Positions 1 through 8,149 of a stretch of DNA of 59,017 bases are shown here, in pieces. The stretch comes from an uncultured Oscillospiraceae bacterium (lineage in GTDB: Bacteria > Bacillota > Clostridia > Oscillospirales > Oscillospiraceae): NCBI GenBank assembly GCA_934574095.1, contig CAKTMW010000005.1:1-59017 (forward strand), written 5' to 3'. Made by a program: the position numbers and the translations under genes. The notes beneath the pieces are model-generated. The model was not told the origin of the DNA and did no database searches. It was given only the letters and a program-made list of their open reading frames with translations. Every line of letters starts with the position of its first letter. Position 1 is the stretch's first letter.

Positions 1-50
1 GTCATCTGTTTATCCATATGTATACTATATCATATTCAACCGTTGATGGC

Positions 51-1121
51 TCATCTTTTCATGCGGTGTTGCCTTAATACAATATCTTCATCTGGAGATA
101 TTGTGTTAGGGGCCCATAGTTCTTCTACGACTATCTGGTAATACTGATCGTGACTATCAGATTTTGCTGGCCTAATGATTACCAATATTTTGTGCATAGT
201 TTTCGGATCATAGTGCACAATTACTTCCTTACCAGCTTTTATTTGAGATTCTAACGCCCCCATGTTCAATGTAATCCCTCTCCACTTCTGCATATCCGTT
301 GATTCGAGGGTAACTTTCTTCTCAACCGGAACTGACAGTGTTAGGTCTTTTCTCATATAGACAGATACAGCGGCATCCGGATATTTTCTTAAAACCTCAA
401 GAGTCTTAGGGAGGCTCCCCCTCACACTACCTATCGAGGTGTCAAAGAAAATGTTATAGAGAAAAAACTGCTTATTTAGTACAAACCCCTGCCTCTCAAA
501 TTTGGCGGCAGAAATGTTACTGAGTCCATATTTGTCAGCCCCTTCTTCCAAGTGTTCTACCGCCTGTACATCTTCTAGATTGGCAAATGCAACAGAATTC
601 CGTTCAACGCACCAAAGAATAAATATATCCAAGAGTCGAGAATAGTCATAATAAAAATAATCGGTAAAACTTATTTGGCCTTCAACCGCAGCAGCAATAG
701 CCTCTGCAAATGGGTAACACGACGACTCTTTGAGGGATAAGACTCCACTAGCAAAAGCAAGCCAAAAGCACTCTCCACCGTATTTTTCTCTATCAACTAT
801 AATCTTACCATTTTTAGCTACACAAAAACAAAAGGTAAGCAACTCCTCTATATCGATACCTTGTGCATCTATCAAACGTCTAACAGTTTCCTTATACGAC
901 TCGATTGGGTACGGCACTGATCTGCCGTTTGATAAAAAGTAATGCATTCTGACCGGAGTATACATTAAAAACGTGCATTGATGTACAGTGTGAAAAACGC
1001 CTCCATGCTCTGGTTTTTTCATGCATCGCATATAATACTGTACCTTCTTGAACTCCTGATCTTCCGATATTGTCTGTAATAACGTGTTAAACTTATTCGA
1101 TAAACTAGAATTTACCAGCAT
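51..1121 (-). CDS. Hypothetical protein, 356 aa, AT-rich cargo gene
   Basis: I do not recognise this protein. It is predicted soluble, with no signal peptide, no clear membrane segment and no catalytic motif I can name. The ORF can be extended to a GTG at 1199, but the ATG at 1121 has a good AGGAG ribosome site eight bases upstream, while the GTG has none and overlaps the end of the upstream DUF4238 fragment, so I prefer 1121. Base composition is clearly more AT-rich than the conjugation genes to its right, and it lies just beyond a broken junction near 1731. It is therefore probably cargo or flanking DNA of separate origin. The first 50 bases of the window, downstream of its stop, hold nothing I can identify. 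Confidence 0.6.
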   Translation of the reverse strand: MLVNSSLSNKFNTLLQTISEDQEFKKVQYYMRCMKKPEHGGVFHTVHQCTFLMYTPVRMHYFLSNGRSVPYPIESYKETVRRLIDAQGIDIEELLTFCFCVAKNGKIIVDREKYGGECFWLAFASGVLSLKESSCYPFAEAIAAAVEGQISFTDYFYYDYSRLLDIFILWCVERNSVAFANLEDVQAVEHLEEGADKYGLSNISAAKFERQGFVLNKQFFLYNIFFDTSIGSVRGSLPKTLEVLRKYPDAAVSVYMRKDLTLSVPVEKKVTLESTDMQKWRGITLNMGALESQIKAGKEVIVHYDPKTMHKILVIIRPAKSDSHDQYYQIVVEELWAPNTISPDEDIVLRQHRMKR

Positions 1122-1182
1122 ATCATTTACTCCTAGTGTTAAAATACAGTATGTTGTATTGCCTAATATATCAATATAGAAA

Positions 1183-1746
1183 TTACGTTTGCGAGTCACT
1201 CTGCCGTTGTTTCCCAGTTAGATTCTGGCTACCTCTATTTTGCAAATTCGCCTCTGCTTTGATATTTTCAATATGCCATCCTGCTATATCATGCTTTTCT
1301 GCTTCATACCAATCACGATTTACAACTCGCGCATTAAGCGCAAGCATGCCTTTTTGCGGATGCTCGGCATACACATATCTGTGTGCATGCCGTATAATCA
1401 TTTCACGAAATAACTTGCTGTACATCGGCGAATAATCTAAATCAGGATATGGTCCTTTTTCGCCAATCTCTGAAAAGAGAAGAAGTTTGGGAGAAATAGG
1501 CATTAATATGTTACCATGTTTTATTCCCCATCCCCCATCAAAATCGTAATCTCGTTCGTTATTGTAATTCAAGCAAATCACGGGGTCATCGGAGGTCGGA
1601 AATGAGACATCAGCAGAGGCATGAAGGACTTGCCAATTCAGTCGCTCGGACACCTTTACTGTTGATGTGAGTAGGTGCTTTAAATCATGTAAGTAAAAGC
1701 CCTTACCAATGACTGTCTTTACTTCAACCATAAGGCTTGCCCTCAC
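1183..1746 (-). pseudogene. DUF4238 protein, amino-terminal half missing
   Basis: The translated sequence carries the C-terminal signature of DUF4238 proteins: a Trp-x-Val stretch followed by FPTSDDPVICLN (the family's f-x-TSDnPv core), then a PISPKLLLF segment. Family members normally have a few hundred residues before this core; here only about 50 remain. The coding frame merges at its 5' end into the remains of another gene (1724-1915), so the apparent start at 1746 is an accident of the junction near 1731. The family has no firmly known function. I read this as a gene truncated by recombination, not an intact short protein. The AT-rich 356-aa gene follows on the same strand. Confidence 0.6.
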
Positions 1747-1915
1747 ACATGACGGTTTGCTCCATATACGCTTTCATCTTTTGCAGGTCTGTGCAGAACC
1801 AGCACTCGCTGTCACTGAAGCGACGGATCCTGCCAGCCTCCAGAATACTGTCCAGATTCTCTTTCTTCGTCAGATGATAGACCTTCGACGGTGCTCTTTC
1901 TTTGATATATGCCAT
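1724..1915 (-). pseudogene. Truncated ICE gene (YHLTKKENL family), amino-terminal 63 aa
   Basis: A normal ribosome site (GGAGGAG, overlapping the previous stop codon) precedes the ATG at 1915. The protein opens with VYHLTKKENLDSIL and SECWFCTDLQKM, a small conserved protein that I recall from Clostridia integrative elements, where it continues well beyond GKPY. Here the frame leaves the family right after GKPY and stops two codons later at 1724, where the DUF4238 fragment begins in another frame. This marks a recombination or insertion boundary at about 1731. The family has no established function; the opening resembles ADP-ribosyltransferase-like folds (Tyr-His-x-Thr), which is only a guess. 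Confidence 0.55.
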
Positions 1916-1917
1916 GA

Positions 1918-2172
1918 TTACTCCTCCTGCTGTGCAGCCGCTGTCTGCTCATTTGCCGCCTTCGCCGCCCGCACCGGTCGGCGGGGACGGGGCGGCGGAG
2001 CCAGCAAGCTGTCCACATATTCCCGAATGGGTTCCGGCACTTCCTTCTCATAGAGCTGCCGCAGGGCATCGTCCATGCGGCGCTGGACGGAGCTGTTTTT
2101 CTTCTTGAGGGCGAACTCCAGCGCTTTAAGGCGTTCCTCCTCCATGCTGACGGTAACGCAGACCTTCTCCAT
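1918..2172 (-). CDS. Small ICE protein, DUF6103-like, 84 aa
   Basis: The start is placed at 2172, not at the upstream 2256, because the ATG has a GAGGTG ribosome site that overlaps the stop of the previous gene with eight bases between. The protein begins MEKVCVTVSMEEERLKALEF, followed by a charged helical stretch and a Pro/Arg/Ala-rich tail. This resembles the DUF6103 family found beside conjugation genes of Clostridia; a regulatory or DNA-contacting role is possible because the first 40 residues look like a ribbon-helix-helix opening (strand, then two helices). No biochemical function is known to me. It is the penultimate gene of the tightly packed transfer operon. Confidence 0.6.
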   Translation of the reverse strand: MEKVCVTVSMEEERLKALEFALKKKNSSVQRRMDDALRQLYEKEVPEPIREYVDSLLAPPPRPRRPVRAAKAANEQTAAAQQEE

Positions 2173-2180
2173 GCCGCACC

Positions 2181-2504
2181 TCACATTTCGCCGCAGAGCT
2201 TGTACAGGATCACCTTCAGCACCGGCTCGTTGTCGCCGCTGTGCAGCTCCAACCACGTGTCCCGCAGCGCCGCCAGCGGATCATCCAGCGACAGCAGATA
2301 CCGCATCTGCGGCAGGGAAATGTCATCCCTGCGCTGCACCAACCGGCAGCAGACCTGCGCCGCGTAGATTTCTTTCGTCCTGTCCAGCAGTTGTTCCGAC
2401 GTCAAAGCTTGCAGCGAGGCGGTGTAGTCCCGATAGTTCTGTTCCAGCTTCTCCAGCAATGCCTGCCGCATTTCCTTCTCTAATGTGCAAGTGTTCTCGT
2501 TCAT
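2181..2504 (-). CDS. Small conserved ICE protein, 107 aa
   Basis: The start at 2504 follows a strong TAGGAGGTCACAA ribosome site; the longer reading to 2615 overlaps the NlpC/P60 gene and is rejected. The protein is all-helical in appearance, acidic, with the pattern LLDRTKEIYAAQ, then LLSLDDPLAALRDTWLELHS. It resembles the short uncharacterised proteins found between the NlpC/P60 gene and the DUF6103-like gene in Clostridia conjugative elements (DUF3848-like is possible, but I am not sure). It has no membrane segment or signal peptide. Function unknown; co-transcription with the transfer genes is likely from the 13-bp spacing. Confidence 0.6.
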   Translation of the reverse strand: MNENTCTLEKEMRQALLEKLEQNYRDYTASLQALTSEQLLDRTKEIYAAQVCCRLVQRRDDISLPQMRYLLSLDDPLAALRDTWLELHSGDNEPVLKVILYKLCGEM

Positions 2505-2517
2505 TTGTGACCTCCTA

Positions 2518-3708
2518 TTAGTCGTAGTTGATATACGGAATCTCCAGCCAGTGCGTCCAGCCGCGGCCTTGGAGCTGCGTCTTGACCACGCCGTACCTGG
2601 TGCCCATGGCCTCAATGACCTGTCCGCCGCCGATGTACACGCCGATGTGTCCCGACTTCCACACTGCCAGTCCCGGCACCTCCGGTATGGTGTCGATAGC
2701 GCCTTTGCGCGTGGCGTTGTAGTACATCTGGTTGGCGCCGATGTCCGGCATCCCGTTGCTGCCGTATTCGATCTCCATGGTCTCCGCGACGAGCCAGCCG
2801 TAGCCCTTGATGAGTCCCACGCAGTCGGCGGTGTGCTTGCCCAGCCAGTTATTACGGATGAAGTCCGCGTACTGTCCCACGCCCTCCGGGTATTGGGTCA
2901 ACTTATATTGGAACAGCTCCGGCGTCAGCACCTGACCGTAGGTGCCCCACACATAGCCCCAACCGGACTGCCATGCGTTGGTGACGTAGGCCACCAGATC
3001 GGCGGCGTTCTTGGTGGTGGGGTTCGTCAAGTCGGAAATGTCCAGCTCCACGCCGCTGCCGCCACCGGGCGTATAGCTGCCATCGAAGGTATCGCCGCCT
3101 GTGCTGCCCACTACCATGCTGTAGATGTGCGCGGCGTTGGCCTTGTCCTCCTCCGTTACCGGTTCGCCCTGCCATGCCGCCAATTTTTCATACACCGTTT
3201 CCAGCGGCAACGGCACTGCCACATAGTAAACGGTAGTCTGCACCACTACCGTGCCATCCTCCAGCACGTCCGTGGTGGTGTCGGTGCGCTCCTCCAGATG
3301 GTAGAAGCACTCCACGAAGTTGGCGGCGGCACGGCGGGTAGGCGCGTCGTCACCAAAGCAGAGAGCATAGAAAACGGCCTTGACCTGCAAAGGGTCAAGG
3401 CCGCCGTTCTCGGCTTTGGCATTCACGGCGGCGACCGCCGAATCCAGAAGAGAGAAAGCTGTCCGCATCTCGGTGATGTGGTCTTTGTATTCGGTTGGGA
3501 TTTTGTCTGTGAAGGCTGGGCCATAGAAGGACGCGGACACGGCGAAGTTATTATGCTCCACCGCCGCCGTGCCGAAGCTGCATAGAAACGCCGCCAGCAG
3601 GATCAACGGTGAGAGAATAGCGGCAATGACCCAGCCCACCGTCTTGCGGCCTTTTTCCGTAGACAGCACAGCCGCCGCCAGCCGCGCCAGTGTTGCCCCT
3701 GTCATCAC
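2518..3708 (-). CDS. NlpC/P60 cell-wall hydrolase of the conjugation apparatus
   Basis: This is a 396-residue membrane-anchored protein with one N-terminal membrane segment (about residues 24-50), an extracytoplasmic region, and a C-terminal NlpC/P60 domain (about 230-395). The catalytic triad is visible as Cys296 in TADCVGL, His354 in KSGHIGVYIG, and a third polar residue in the following QVIEAMG strand. Such hydrolases play the VirB1/Orf14 role: they open peptidoglycan locally so that the transfer channel can assemble. It starts inside the stop codon of virB4 (ATGA overlap), so translation is coupled to the ATPase. A Gly-rich linker (about 205-220) separates the two halves. Confidence 0.88.
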   Translation of the reverse strand: MMTGATLARLAAAVLSTEKGRKTVGWVIAAILSPLILLAAFLCSFGTAAVEHNNFAVSASFYGPAFTDKIPTEYKDHITEMRTAFSLLDSAVAAVNAKAENGGLDPLQVKAVFYALCFGDDAPTRRAAANFVECFYHLEERTDTTTDVLEDGTVVVQTTVYYVAVPLPLETVYEKLAAWQGEPVTEEDKANAAHIYSMVVGSTGGDTFDGSYTPGGGSGVELDISDLTNPTTKNAADLVAYVTNAWQSGWGYVWGTYGQVLTPELFQYKLTQYPEGVGQYADFIRNNWLGKHTADCVGLIKGYGWLVAETMEIEYGSNGMPDIGANQMYYNATRKGAIDTIPEVPGLAVWKSGHIGVYIGGGQVIEAMGTRYGVVKTQLQGRGWTHWLEIPYINYD

Positions 3709-5531
3709 TTCCCACCCTTTGTGCCGAACAGCTTCGCCTTATGCTCCGGTGCAATGACCTTCATCATGTAGCGGTCGCTGCCGCAGCGGAAAAGGCATTC
3801 GCCGTTCTGCGCCTTACTGATGAGATCGAACTCCGTGTCCTCCATTTGCAGCATATTGGTGAAGAACTGCTTCTCCGTAGTGCCGGGGTTAAAGAAAAAC
3901 TGATGGGGAGGGATGGCGAACAGCGGCTTGGTCATCTCCCGCACTTCCCGCTGGTTGAAATCCTCCAAATTCTGACTGGCCATCATCAGGGCGGAATCCC
4001 GCTTGCGGACACGCTTCAGACAGTTCCTGATATACTCGATGGCGATGGGGTTGGACAGCCACAGGTACAGCTCGTCCAGTGCTGCCACTGTCCGGCCCTC
4101 CACCAGCAGCTTGTCCGACATATACGCCAGCACATTGAACAGCAGCGCGTTCCGCAGGCTCTTGGCGGCGCTCAGCACGCCGCCTACGCCAAACACCAGA
4201 AACCGGTCACTGGTGATGTCCGTATGCCCGTTGAAGAAGTGTGCGTCGGCTCCCACGCACATGGAGTGCAGGCCCAGCAGCACCTCTTGCAGCAGCTCCT
4301 TCGTATAGAGCTGATGAGTGTCCGGGTCATAGTGGAGATATTCCTCCTCCAGCAGCGCATAGAAGTCCGACAGGATGGGATAGTCTGTGGCGGTGAGCTG
4401 CCGGGGATCGGTATGCTCCGAGATACCCCATTTGGCATAGAGCTTCGTCAGCATGATCTCAATGGTGTCCAACTGTGCATCGGAGAAATCCTTATAGGCT
4501 TTAAAGAAGTCCTTCAGGAAGGAAATGTGCCGCGCTAAAAATGTATTCTTCCGGAATGCCTCCGGCGCGGACTCGTCCGGCTCCGGCGCGGTGTCCCAGC
4601 ATTTCACCTCCAACACGTTGATATGCCGGTCGCCCGCCATCAGGTCGATGAAGCAGCCATTCAGATTCCCACACAGATCTCCCAGCTCATGCTCCGCGTC
4701 CAACGAGATAACGGATTTTCCCGACTCGATCAGGTTGCAGATCAGCAGCTTCATGAGATAGCTCTTGCCCTGACCGCTGTTGCCCAGGATCAGGATGTTG
4801 GCGGAGGTCTTGTCGCTCTCGCGCCGGTCGAAGTCCACCACGATGTTGCTGCCGAATTTATCCTTGCCGATGTAGAAACCGTTAGGATCGGCCTTGCCGG
4901 AGTAGTTGAAGGGAAACAGGTTGGCCACGCTGGATGCGGGCAGCACCCGCTGGAACTGCGGCCCCAATGCGGCGTAGCCTGCCGGGTTCACCGTGAGGAA
5001 TCCCTGCCGCTGCCGCAGCACCAGCTTGTCGATCGTCAGCTTGCAGCGCACCAACTCCGCTTCCACGCTGGTTTGCAGAAGCTTCAGGTTTTCAAAGCTG
5101 TCGGCCATGACCTCCACATAGACCGCGCAGTAAAGCAGCGGTTCATGCTCACGATCCAGCGCGCCTACCAGTGAGGCCATGTCCTGTAAATTGCTCTCCG
5201 CCGTGATGACCCGCCGCAGGTCGTTGGTGTTGGCCCGCTCCAGTTTGTTGCGGTTGGTGGCGTTGTGGATGATGCGGTTCTCCTCGGCGGGCGTCACCAA
5301 GCGGCAGACGATCCGCAGCGTCACGCCGCGCCGGTCGCCCAAGCGCCCCAGCAGTGCCTGAGAATCGGTGGCGGCGGGATACTCCCGCAGTGCCCACACG
5401 CACCGCCATGTGTTGCCGGAAATGTAGTGATCCGTCTCAAATTTCAGCACCCCCGGCGCGATGCAGTCCAGAAAGGACAACACCGTTGGTTCCTCCGGGG
5501 GTGCTTTCTTGCGTTTGAAGATATTTTTCAT
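3705..5531 (-). CDS. virB4: VirB4-family conjugation ATPase
   Basis: The 608-aa protein has Walker A GNSGQGKS at 250-257 and Walker B TVAALDELYLWL near 460-475, followed by the RKRDSALMMASQNLEDF arginine/Gln region typical of VirB4/TrsE ATPases. It energises assembly of the type IV secretion channel at the inner face of the membrane. It is shorter than many Clostridia VirB4 proteins (about 800 aa); the missing N-terminal part seems to be supplied by the separate 197-aa protein at 5892-6485, with a DUF3846 gene between them. Start and stop codons overlap with both neighbours, indicating translational coupling in one operon. Confidence 0.9.
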   Translation of the reverse strand: MKNIFKRKKAPPEEPTVLSFLDCIAPGVLKFETDHYISGNTWRCVWALREYPAATDSQALLGRLGDRRGVTLRIVCRLVTPAEENRIIHNATNRNKLERANTNDLRRVITAESNLQDMASLVGALDREHEPLLYCAVYVEVMADSFENLKLLQTSVEAELVRCKLTIDKLVLRQRQGFLTVNPAGYAALGPQFQRVLPASSVANLFPFNYSGKADPNGFYIGKDKFGSNIVVDFDRRESDKTSANILILGNSGQGKSYLMKLLICNLIESGKSVISLDAEHELGDLCGNLNGCFIDLMAGDRHINVLEVKCWDTAPEPDESAPEAFRKNTFLARHISFLKDFFKAYKDFSDAQLDTIEIMLTKLYAKWGISEHTDPRQLTATDYPILSDFYALLEEEYLHYDPDTHQLYTKELLQEVLLGLHSMCVGADAHFFNGHTDITSDRFLVFGVGGVLSAAKSLRNALLFNVLAYMSDKLLVEGRTVAALDELYLWLSNPIAIEYIRNCLKRVRKRDSALMMASQNLEDFNQREVREMTKPLFAIPPHQFFFNPGTTEKQFFTNMLQMEDTEFDLISKAQNGECLFRCGSDRYMMKVIAPEHKAKLFGTKGGK

Positions 5532-5890
5532 AGTCCCTCCATGAAGAAAATGTCCATCCGGGGTTTCAGCTCCGGTTCGTGACCGGTAAACTGCTCCGGT
5601 TCCTGAAACTGCGCCGTGTACTTCTGGATCTGGTCATCCGTCAGGGAACAGAAGCCTCCCTCGTGGTTGTCGCCCACCAGAAAGAACGGGCCGCAGATGA
5701 TGTCCTCCTCCAGCCACCGGTTGGGTGCCATACCGTTAAGCTTGCCCTCCTCGTTGCAGCAGAGGATAACGCCATCCTCCACATACACCGGCTGGAACAG
5801 GCCCTGCACCTCCTGCTGGATGGCGGCCAGAGTATCTTCCATCTCCTTTTCATAGGGAGCCTGTCCCGGCTCCACTTTCAAAATGCGCAT
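5528..5890 (-). CDS. DUF3846-domain protein
   Basis: A 120-residue acidic protein with the DUF3846 layout: a short first strand (MRILKVEPGQAP), a helix, VYVEDGVILCCNEEGKLNGMAPNRWL, then IICGPFFLVGDNHEGGFCSLTDDQIQKY. Members are common in conjugative elements and phages of Firmicutes and are thought to be intracellular accessory proteins; no activity is established. It sits between the two parts of the VirB4 coding information, overlapping virB4 by four bases and separated from the upstream gene by one base. That position suggests the gene was inserted into, or evolved with, a split virB4. Confidence 0.8.
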   Translation of the reverse strand: MRILKVEPGQAPYEKEMEDTLAAIQQEVQGLFQPVYVEDGVILCCNEEGKLNGMAPNRWLEEDIICGPFFLVGDNHEGGFCSLTDDQIQKYTAQFQEPEQFTGHEPELKPRMDIFFMEGL

Positions 5891-5891
5891 A

Positions 5892-6485
5892 TCAGCCCTC
5901 CTTCACATATCGCTCTCCATCCACGCTGCCATAGACCTCGTGGGATACGTCCTGCTCATAGTAGACCGCCAGCAGCTCCCGCAACTCCTGCTCATTGGCA
6001 CGGTGGACGGTAAAGCCGTTATCAGAGAGGTGTTTCTCCACATTGGCCAAGTAGGATTCCGTAAAACCGCCCTCGCCGCGCTGCCGCAGGATCAGGCAGA
6101 AGGTACGGGCTGACGCCATGGAGGTCTGGACGCTGTCCAGATGGACACAGTCCGCCTTCAGCAGCGCACGGATGGCGGGGTTCGTTTCCTCCTCCAGCCG
6201 CTTGCGGTAGAAGCTGCGGTTGTCCTGATAGGATTCCTTGGAATCCGTGGCCAGAATCTCCACCTCCGCCATGCCCTTCAGCACATTCATCAGGCTGTAG
6301 ATGCGCTGGCGGACGATGCTCTCCGGCAGCACATTCAGGTTGCTGGGCTTCAGGATGAGATAAACCAGCTCGCCGTTGGGGGTACGGATGCTGTGCTCCG
6401 TGATCTCGTCGATGCCCAGAAGCTGCTGGGCAGAGGGCGGTTTCTTCTTGAAAATGTTCACAATGCTCACGACAGTTTCCTCCAT
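5892..6485 (-). CDS. VirB4 amino-terminal-domain-like conjugation protein
   Basis: The 197-residue protein (FKKKPPSAQQLLGIDEITEHSIRTPNGELVYLILKPSNLNVLPESIV...) matches the N-terminal region of VirB4/TraC-type proteins in Clostridia elements, which precedes the ATPase domain and contacts other channel components. No Walker motif is present, so it is not an ATPase by itself. It starts within the 3' end of the prgI gene (19-bp overlap). Together with the shorter VirB4 at 3705-5531 it probably reconstitutes the full-length function. The assignment rests on recall of the family and on position; a structural comparison would settle it. Confidence 0.65.
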   Translation of the reverse strand: MEETVVSIVNIFKKKPPSAQQLLGIDEITEHSIRTPNGELVYLILKPSNLNVLPESIVRQRIYSLMNVLKGMAEVEILATDSKESYQDNRSFYRKRLEEETNPAIRALLKADCVHLDSVQTSMASARTFCLILRQRGEGGFTESYLANVEKHLSDNGFTVHRANEQELRELLAVYYEQDVSHEVYGSVDGERYVKEG

Positions 6486-6727
6486 TCATAATATTGACGT
6501 CCGAAAAAGAATGCTCCGGCGTAACGCAGGAAATCCAGCATACTGACGCCGTCATGGCGGATGGCCAGAAAGGCGTACACGGCGGTGACCACCAGCGGAG
6601 CCACGAAGCCAATCTGAGCCAGCGCCAGCGCCGACAGCAGCAGGCCGATGCCGATCAGCGCCACGTCCCGCAGCGCCCACAGCCACAGCATAGGCCGCGC
6701 GGTCAGGTTGTCTGGGTATAGGTACAT
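6467..6727 (-). CDS. PrgI-family (VirB3-like) membrane protein
   Basis: An 86-residue protein with two closely spaced membrane segments (about 17-38 and 40-57), followed by the signature FLRYAGAFFFGRQYYEWRKLS. PrgI/VirB3 proteins are inner-membrane parts of the type IV channel, encoded immediately before VirB4, as here. The gene follows a 12-bp perfect stem-loop and has a GGAGGG ribosome site nine bases before the ATG. The 3' end overlaps the next gene by 19 bp. Confidence 0.85.
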   Translation of the reverse strand: MYLYPDNLTARPMLWLWALRDVALIGIGLLLSALALAQIGFVAPLVVTAVYAFLAIRHDGVSMLDFLRYAGAFFFGRQYYEWRKLS

Positions 6728-6745
6728 AGTTTTCCCTCCAAAAGT

Positions 6746-6775
6746 GGAAGCCGCAGGCGTGTACCTGCGGCTTCC
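6746..6775 (-). terminator. Intercistronic stem-loop between the RHH gene and prgI
   Basis: A perfect 12-bp stem (6746-6757 with 6764-6775) with a six-base loop lies between the stop of the double ribbon-helix-helix gene and the prgI start. On the minus strand it is followed by CACTTTTGG, a weak U-run. It may be a leaky terminator or attenuator that lowers expression of the channel genes relative to the regulator. Confidence 0.6.
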
Positions 6776-6783
6776 GTGTTTTA

Positions 6784-7083
6784 TTACTCCGCTACATCGG
6801 CGGCGTCGTTCAGCTCCCGCTCGATAAGTCCCAGGATGAAATCCTTCTGCTTCAGGCCGTTTCGGGCAAGGTAGTCTTTCAGTCGCTCGAAGAGTTCCTC
6901 CGGTACCTGAAAGGCGATGGTGCGGTTGTTGGTGCTCATAGTCCTTGTTCCTCCGTCAAAATGTTCTTTGAGTATGTCTGTGATGTAGTCGGACAGTGTC
7001 TGCCCGCGCTGCTCCTGCTCTGCCCGAAGCCGTTGGTGCAGGGACAGCGGGATAGGCGCGCAGAGGTTTTTCTTTTCCTCCAT
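6784..7083 (-). CDS. Double ribbon-helix-helix-type protein, 99 aa
   Basis: The start is at 7083, preceded by GGAAAGGAGC with eight bases spacing; the longer reading to 7125 lacks this. The protein appears to be two units in one chain: residues 1-45 (LCAPIPLSLHQRLRAEQEQRGQTLSDYITDIL) and 50-99, which restarts with MSTNNRTIAFQVPEELFERL and KDFILGLIERELN. Both have the strand-helix-helix pattern of Arc/MetJ-type DNA-binding proteins. In related elements I recall similar units, sometimes as separate proteins. A likely role is transcriptional control of the transfer operon or a relaxosome accessory function. The stem-loop before prgI follows directly. Function is inferred. Confidence 0.65.
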   Translation of the reverse strand: MEEKKNLCAPIPLSLHQRLRAEQEQRGQTLSDYITDILKEHFDGGTRTMSTNNRTIAFQVPEELFERLKDYLARNGLKQKDFILGLIERELNDAADVAE

Positions 7084-7202
7084 GATGGATGCTCCTTTCC
7101 GCCTCCCGTGAGGCAAACAAAGCATAGCCCAAACACCGCGGTAAAGCTATTGACAAGTACAACGAGAATGTAAGCGCAAACGAAGCACAATGGACAAGGT
7201 GC

Positions 7203-8108
7203 TTATTTTACCGCCTGTACCACCGTGCGAGTCATATTGACCGCAGTCTGTGCCGTGTATACGGCAGACATAATGTTAGCTCTCGTGGTGGTATCCAAGC
7301 CAAAGGCTCCCGCAATGCGGGGGATCTCACCGGCAGAGAGCATCAGGCCCAAGCCCAGCAGGGCGTGGTCTTTGAACACCATCAGGCCCGCCACCAGAAT
7401 GGTGGCCTGTAAAAAGGCGGTCAGACACAAGCCAATGACCTGTTTGCACCACTGGATGAAACCATCTGTGTACCCTCTCGGTACGCTGAACATATACAGG
7501 CTCCCCACGGCAATCTGGATAAGCAAAATGCCGCCGCGCTTGAGGTTGGCGAAAAACACCTTGATAATGGCGTAGGCCATAAAGATCAGGCAGAACAGCA
7601 GCATAAGACCGCTGGTAGGCGTGTTCATGAAGCCGCCGAAGGGCGTCAGGTTCACAAGATTGGCGATGCTGTCCACAAGGCTGAAGTTCTCCAGTATCTG
7701 CTTTGCCACATCACCTATGGTGACCGTCCCGAAGCCGGTAATGCCCGCAGTCAGGCTGGATTGCAGGGAGATGGCAAGTACATACAGCCGCACCGGAAGC
7801 TGCGTGAACAGCTCCACCGCCAGAAAGCCCTTGAAGGCGTTCAGTACCGTCTCCCGCACATTGCCCCGACCGGAGGAATACTCCACGCCGCACTCGAAGC
7901 AGGCCACCACCAGCCCCACGGCATACAGCGCCCAGCCCAGATAAGAGAAAAACAGCACGATGCTCTGCACCCAGCTCATATCAAAGAGCTCGGCGCCCAT
8001 GCTGCCCATCTCGGCAAAGAAATTGCCCAGGAAGCCCACGATCTGGCCGTAGAACCAGTCCAGGATCTGCCCCAGCACTGTATTTGCCACAAAATCCCAG
8101 ATAAACAA
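7203..8108 (-). CDS. TrbL/VirB6-like polytopic conjugation membrane protein
   Basis: The 301-aa protein has six or more hydrophobic segments, including VQSIVLFFSYLGWALYAVGLV, TSGLMLLFCLIFMAYAIIKV and VIGLCLTAFLQATILVAG, and ends with TRANIMSAVYTAQTAVNMTRTVVQAVK. This is the TrbL/VirB6-like channel component of Clostridia conjugative elements (DUF6045-like). The start codon is TTG at 8108, with GGAGGAGGTGAAC about ten bases upstream; no better ATG is available near the conserved FIWDF opening. It follows the DUF3852 gene by 41 bases in the same operon. Confidence 0.82.
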   Translation of the reverse strand: MFIWDFVANTVLGQILDWFYGQIVGFLGNFFAEMGSMGAELFDMSWVQSIVLFFSYLGWALYAVGLVVACFECGVEYSSGRGNVRETVLNAFKGFLAVELFTQLPVRLYVLAISLQSSLTAGITGFGTVTIGDVAKQILENFSLVDSIANLVNLTPFGGFMNTPTSGLMLLFCLIFMAYAIIKVFFANLKRGGILLIQIAVGSLYMFSVPRGYTDGFIQWCKQVIGLCLTAFLQATILVAGLMVFKDHALLGLGLMLSAGEIPRIAGAFGLDTTTRANIMSAVYTAQTAVNMTRTVVQAVK

Positions 8109-8149
8109 TTCTCAGTTCACCTCCTCCACACAAAAGAGCGGGCATTTCA

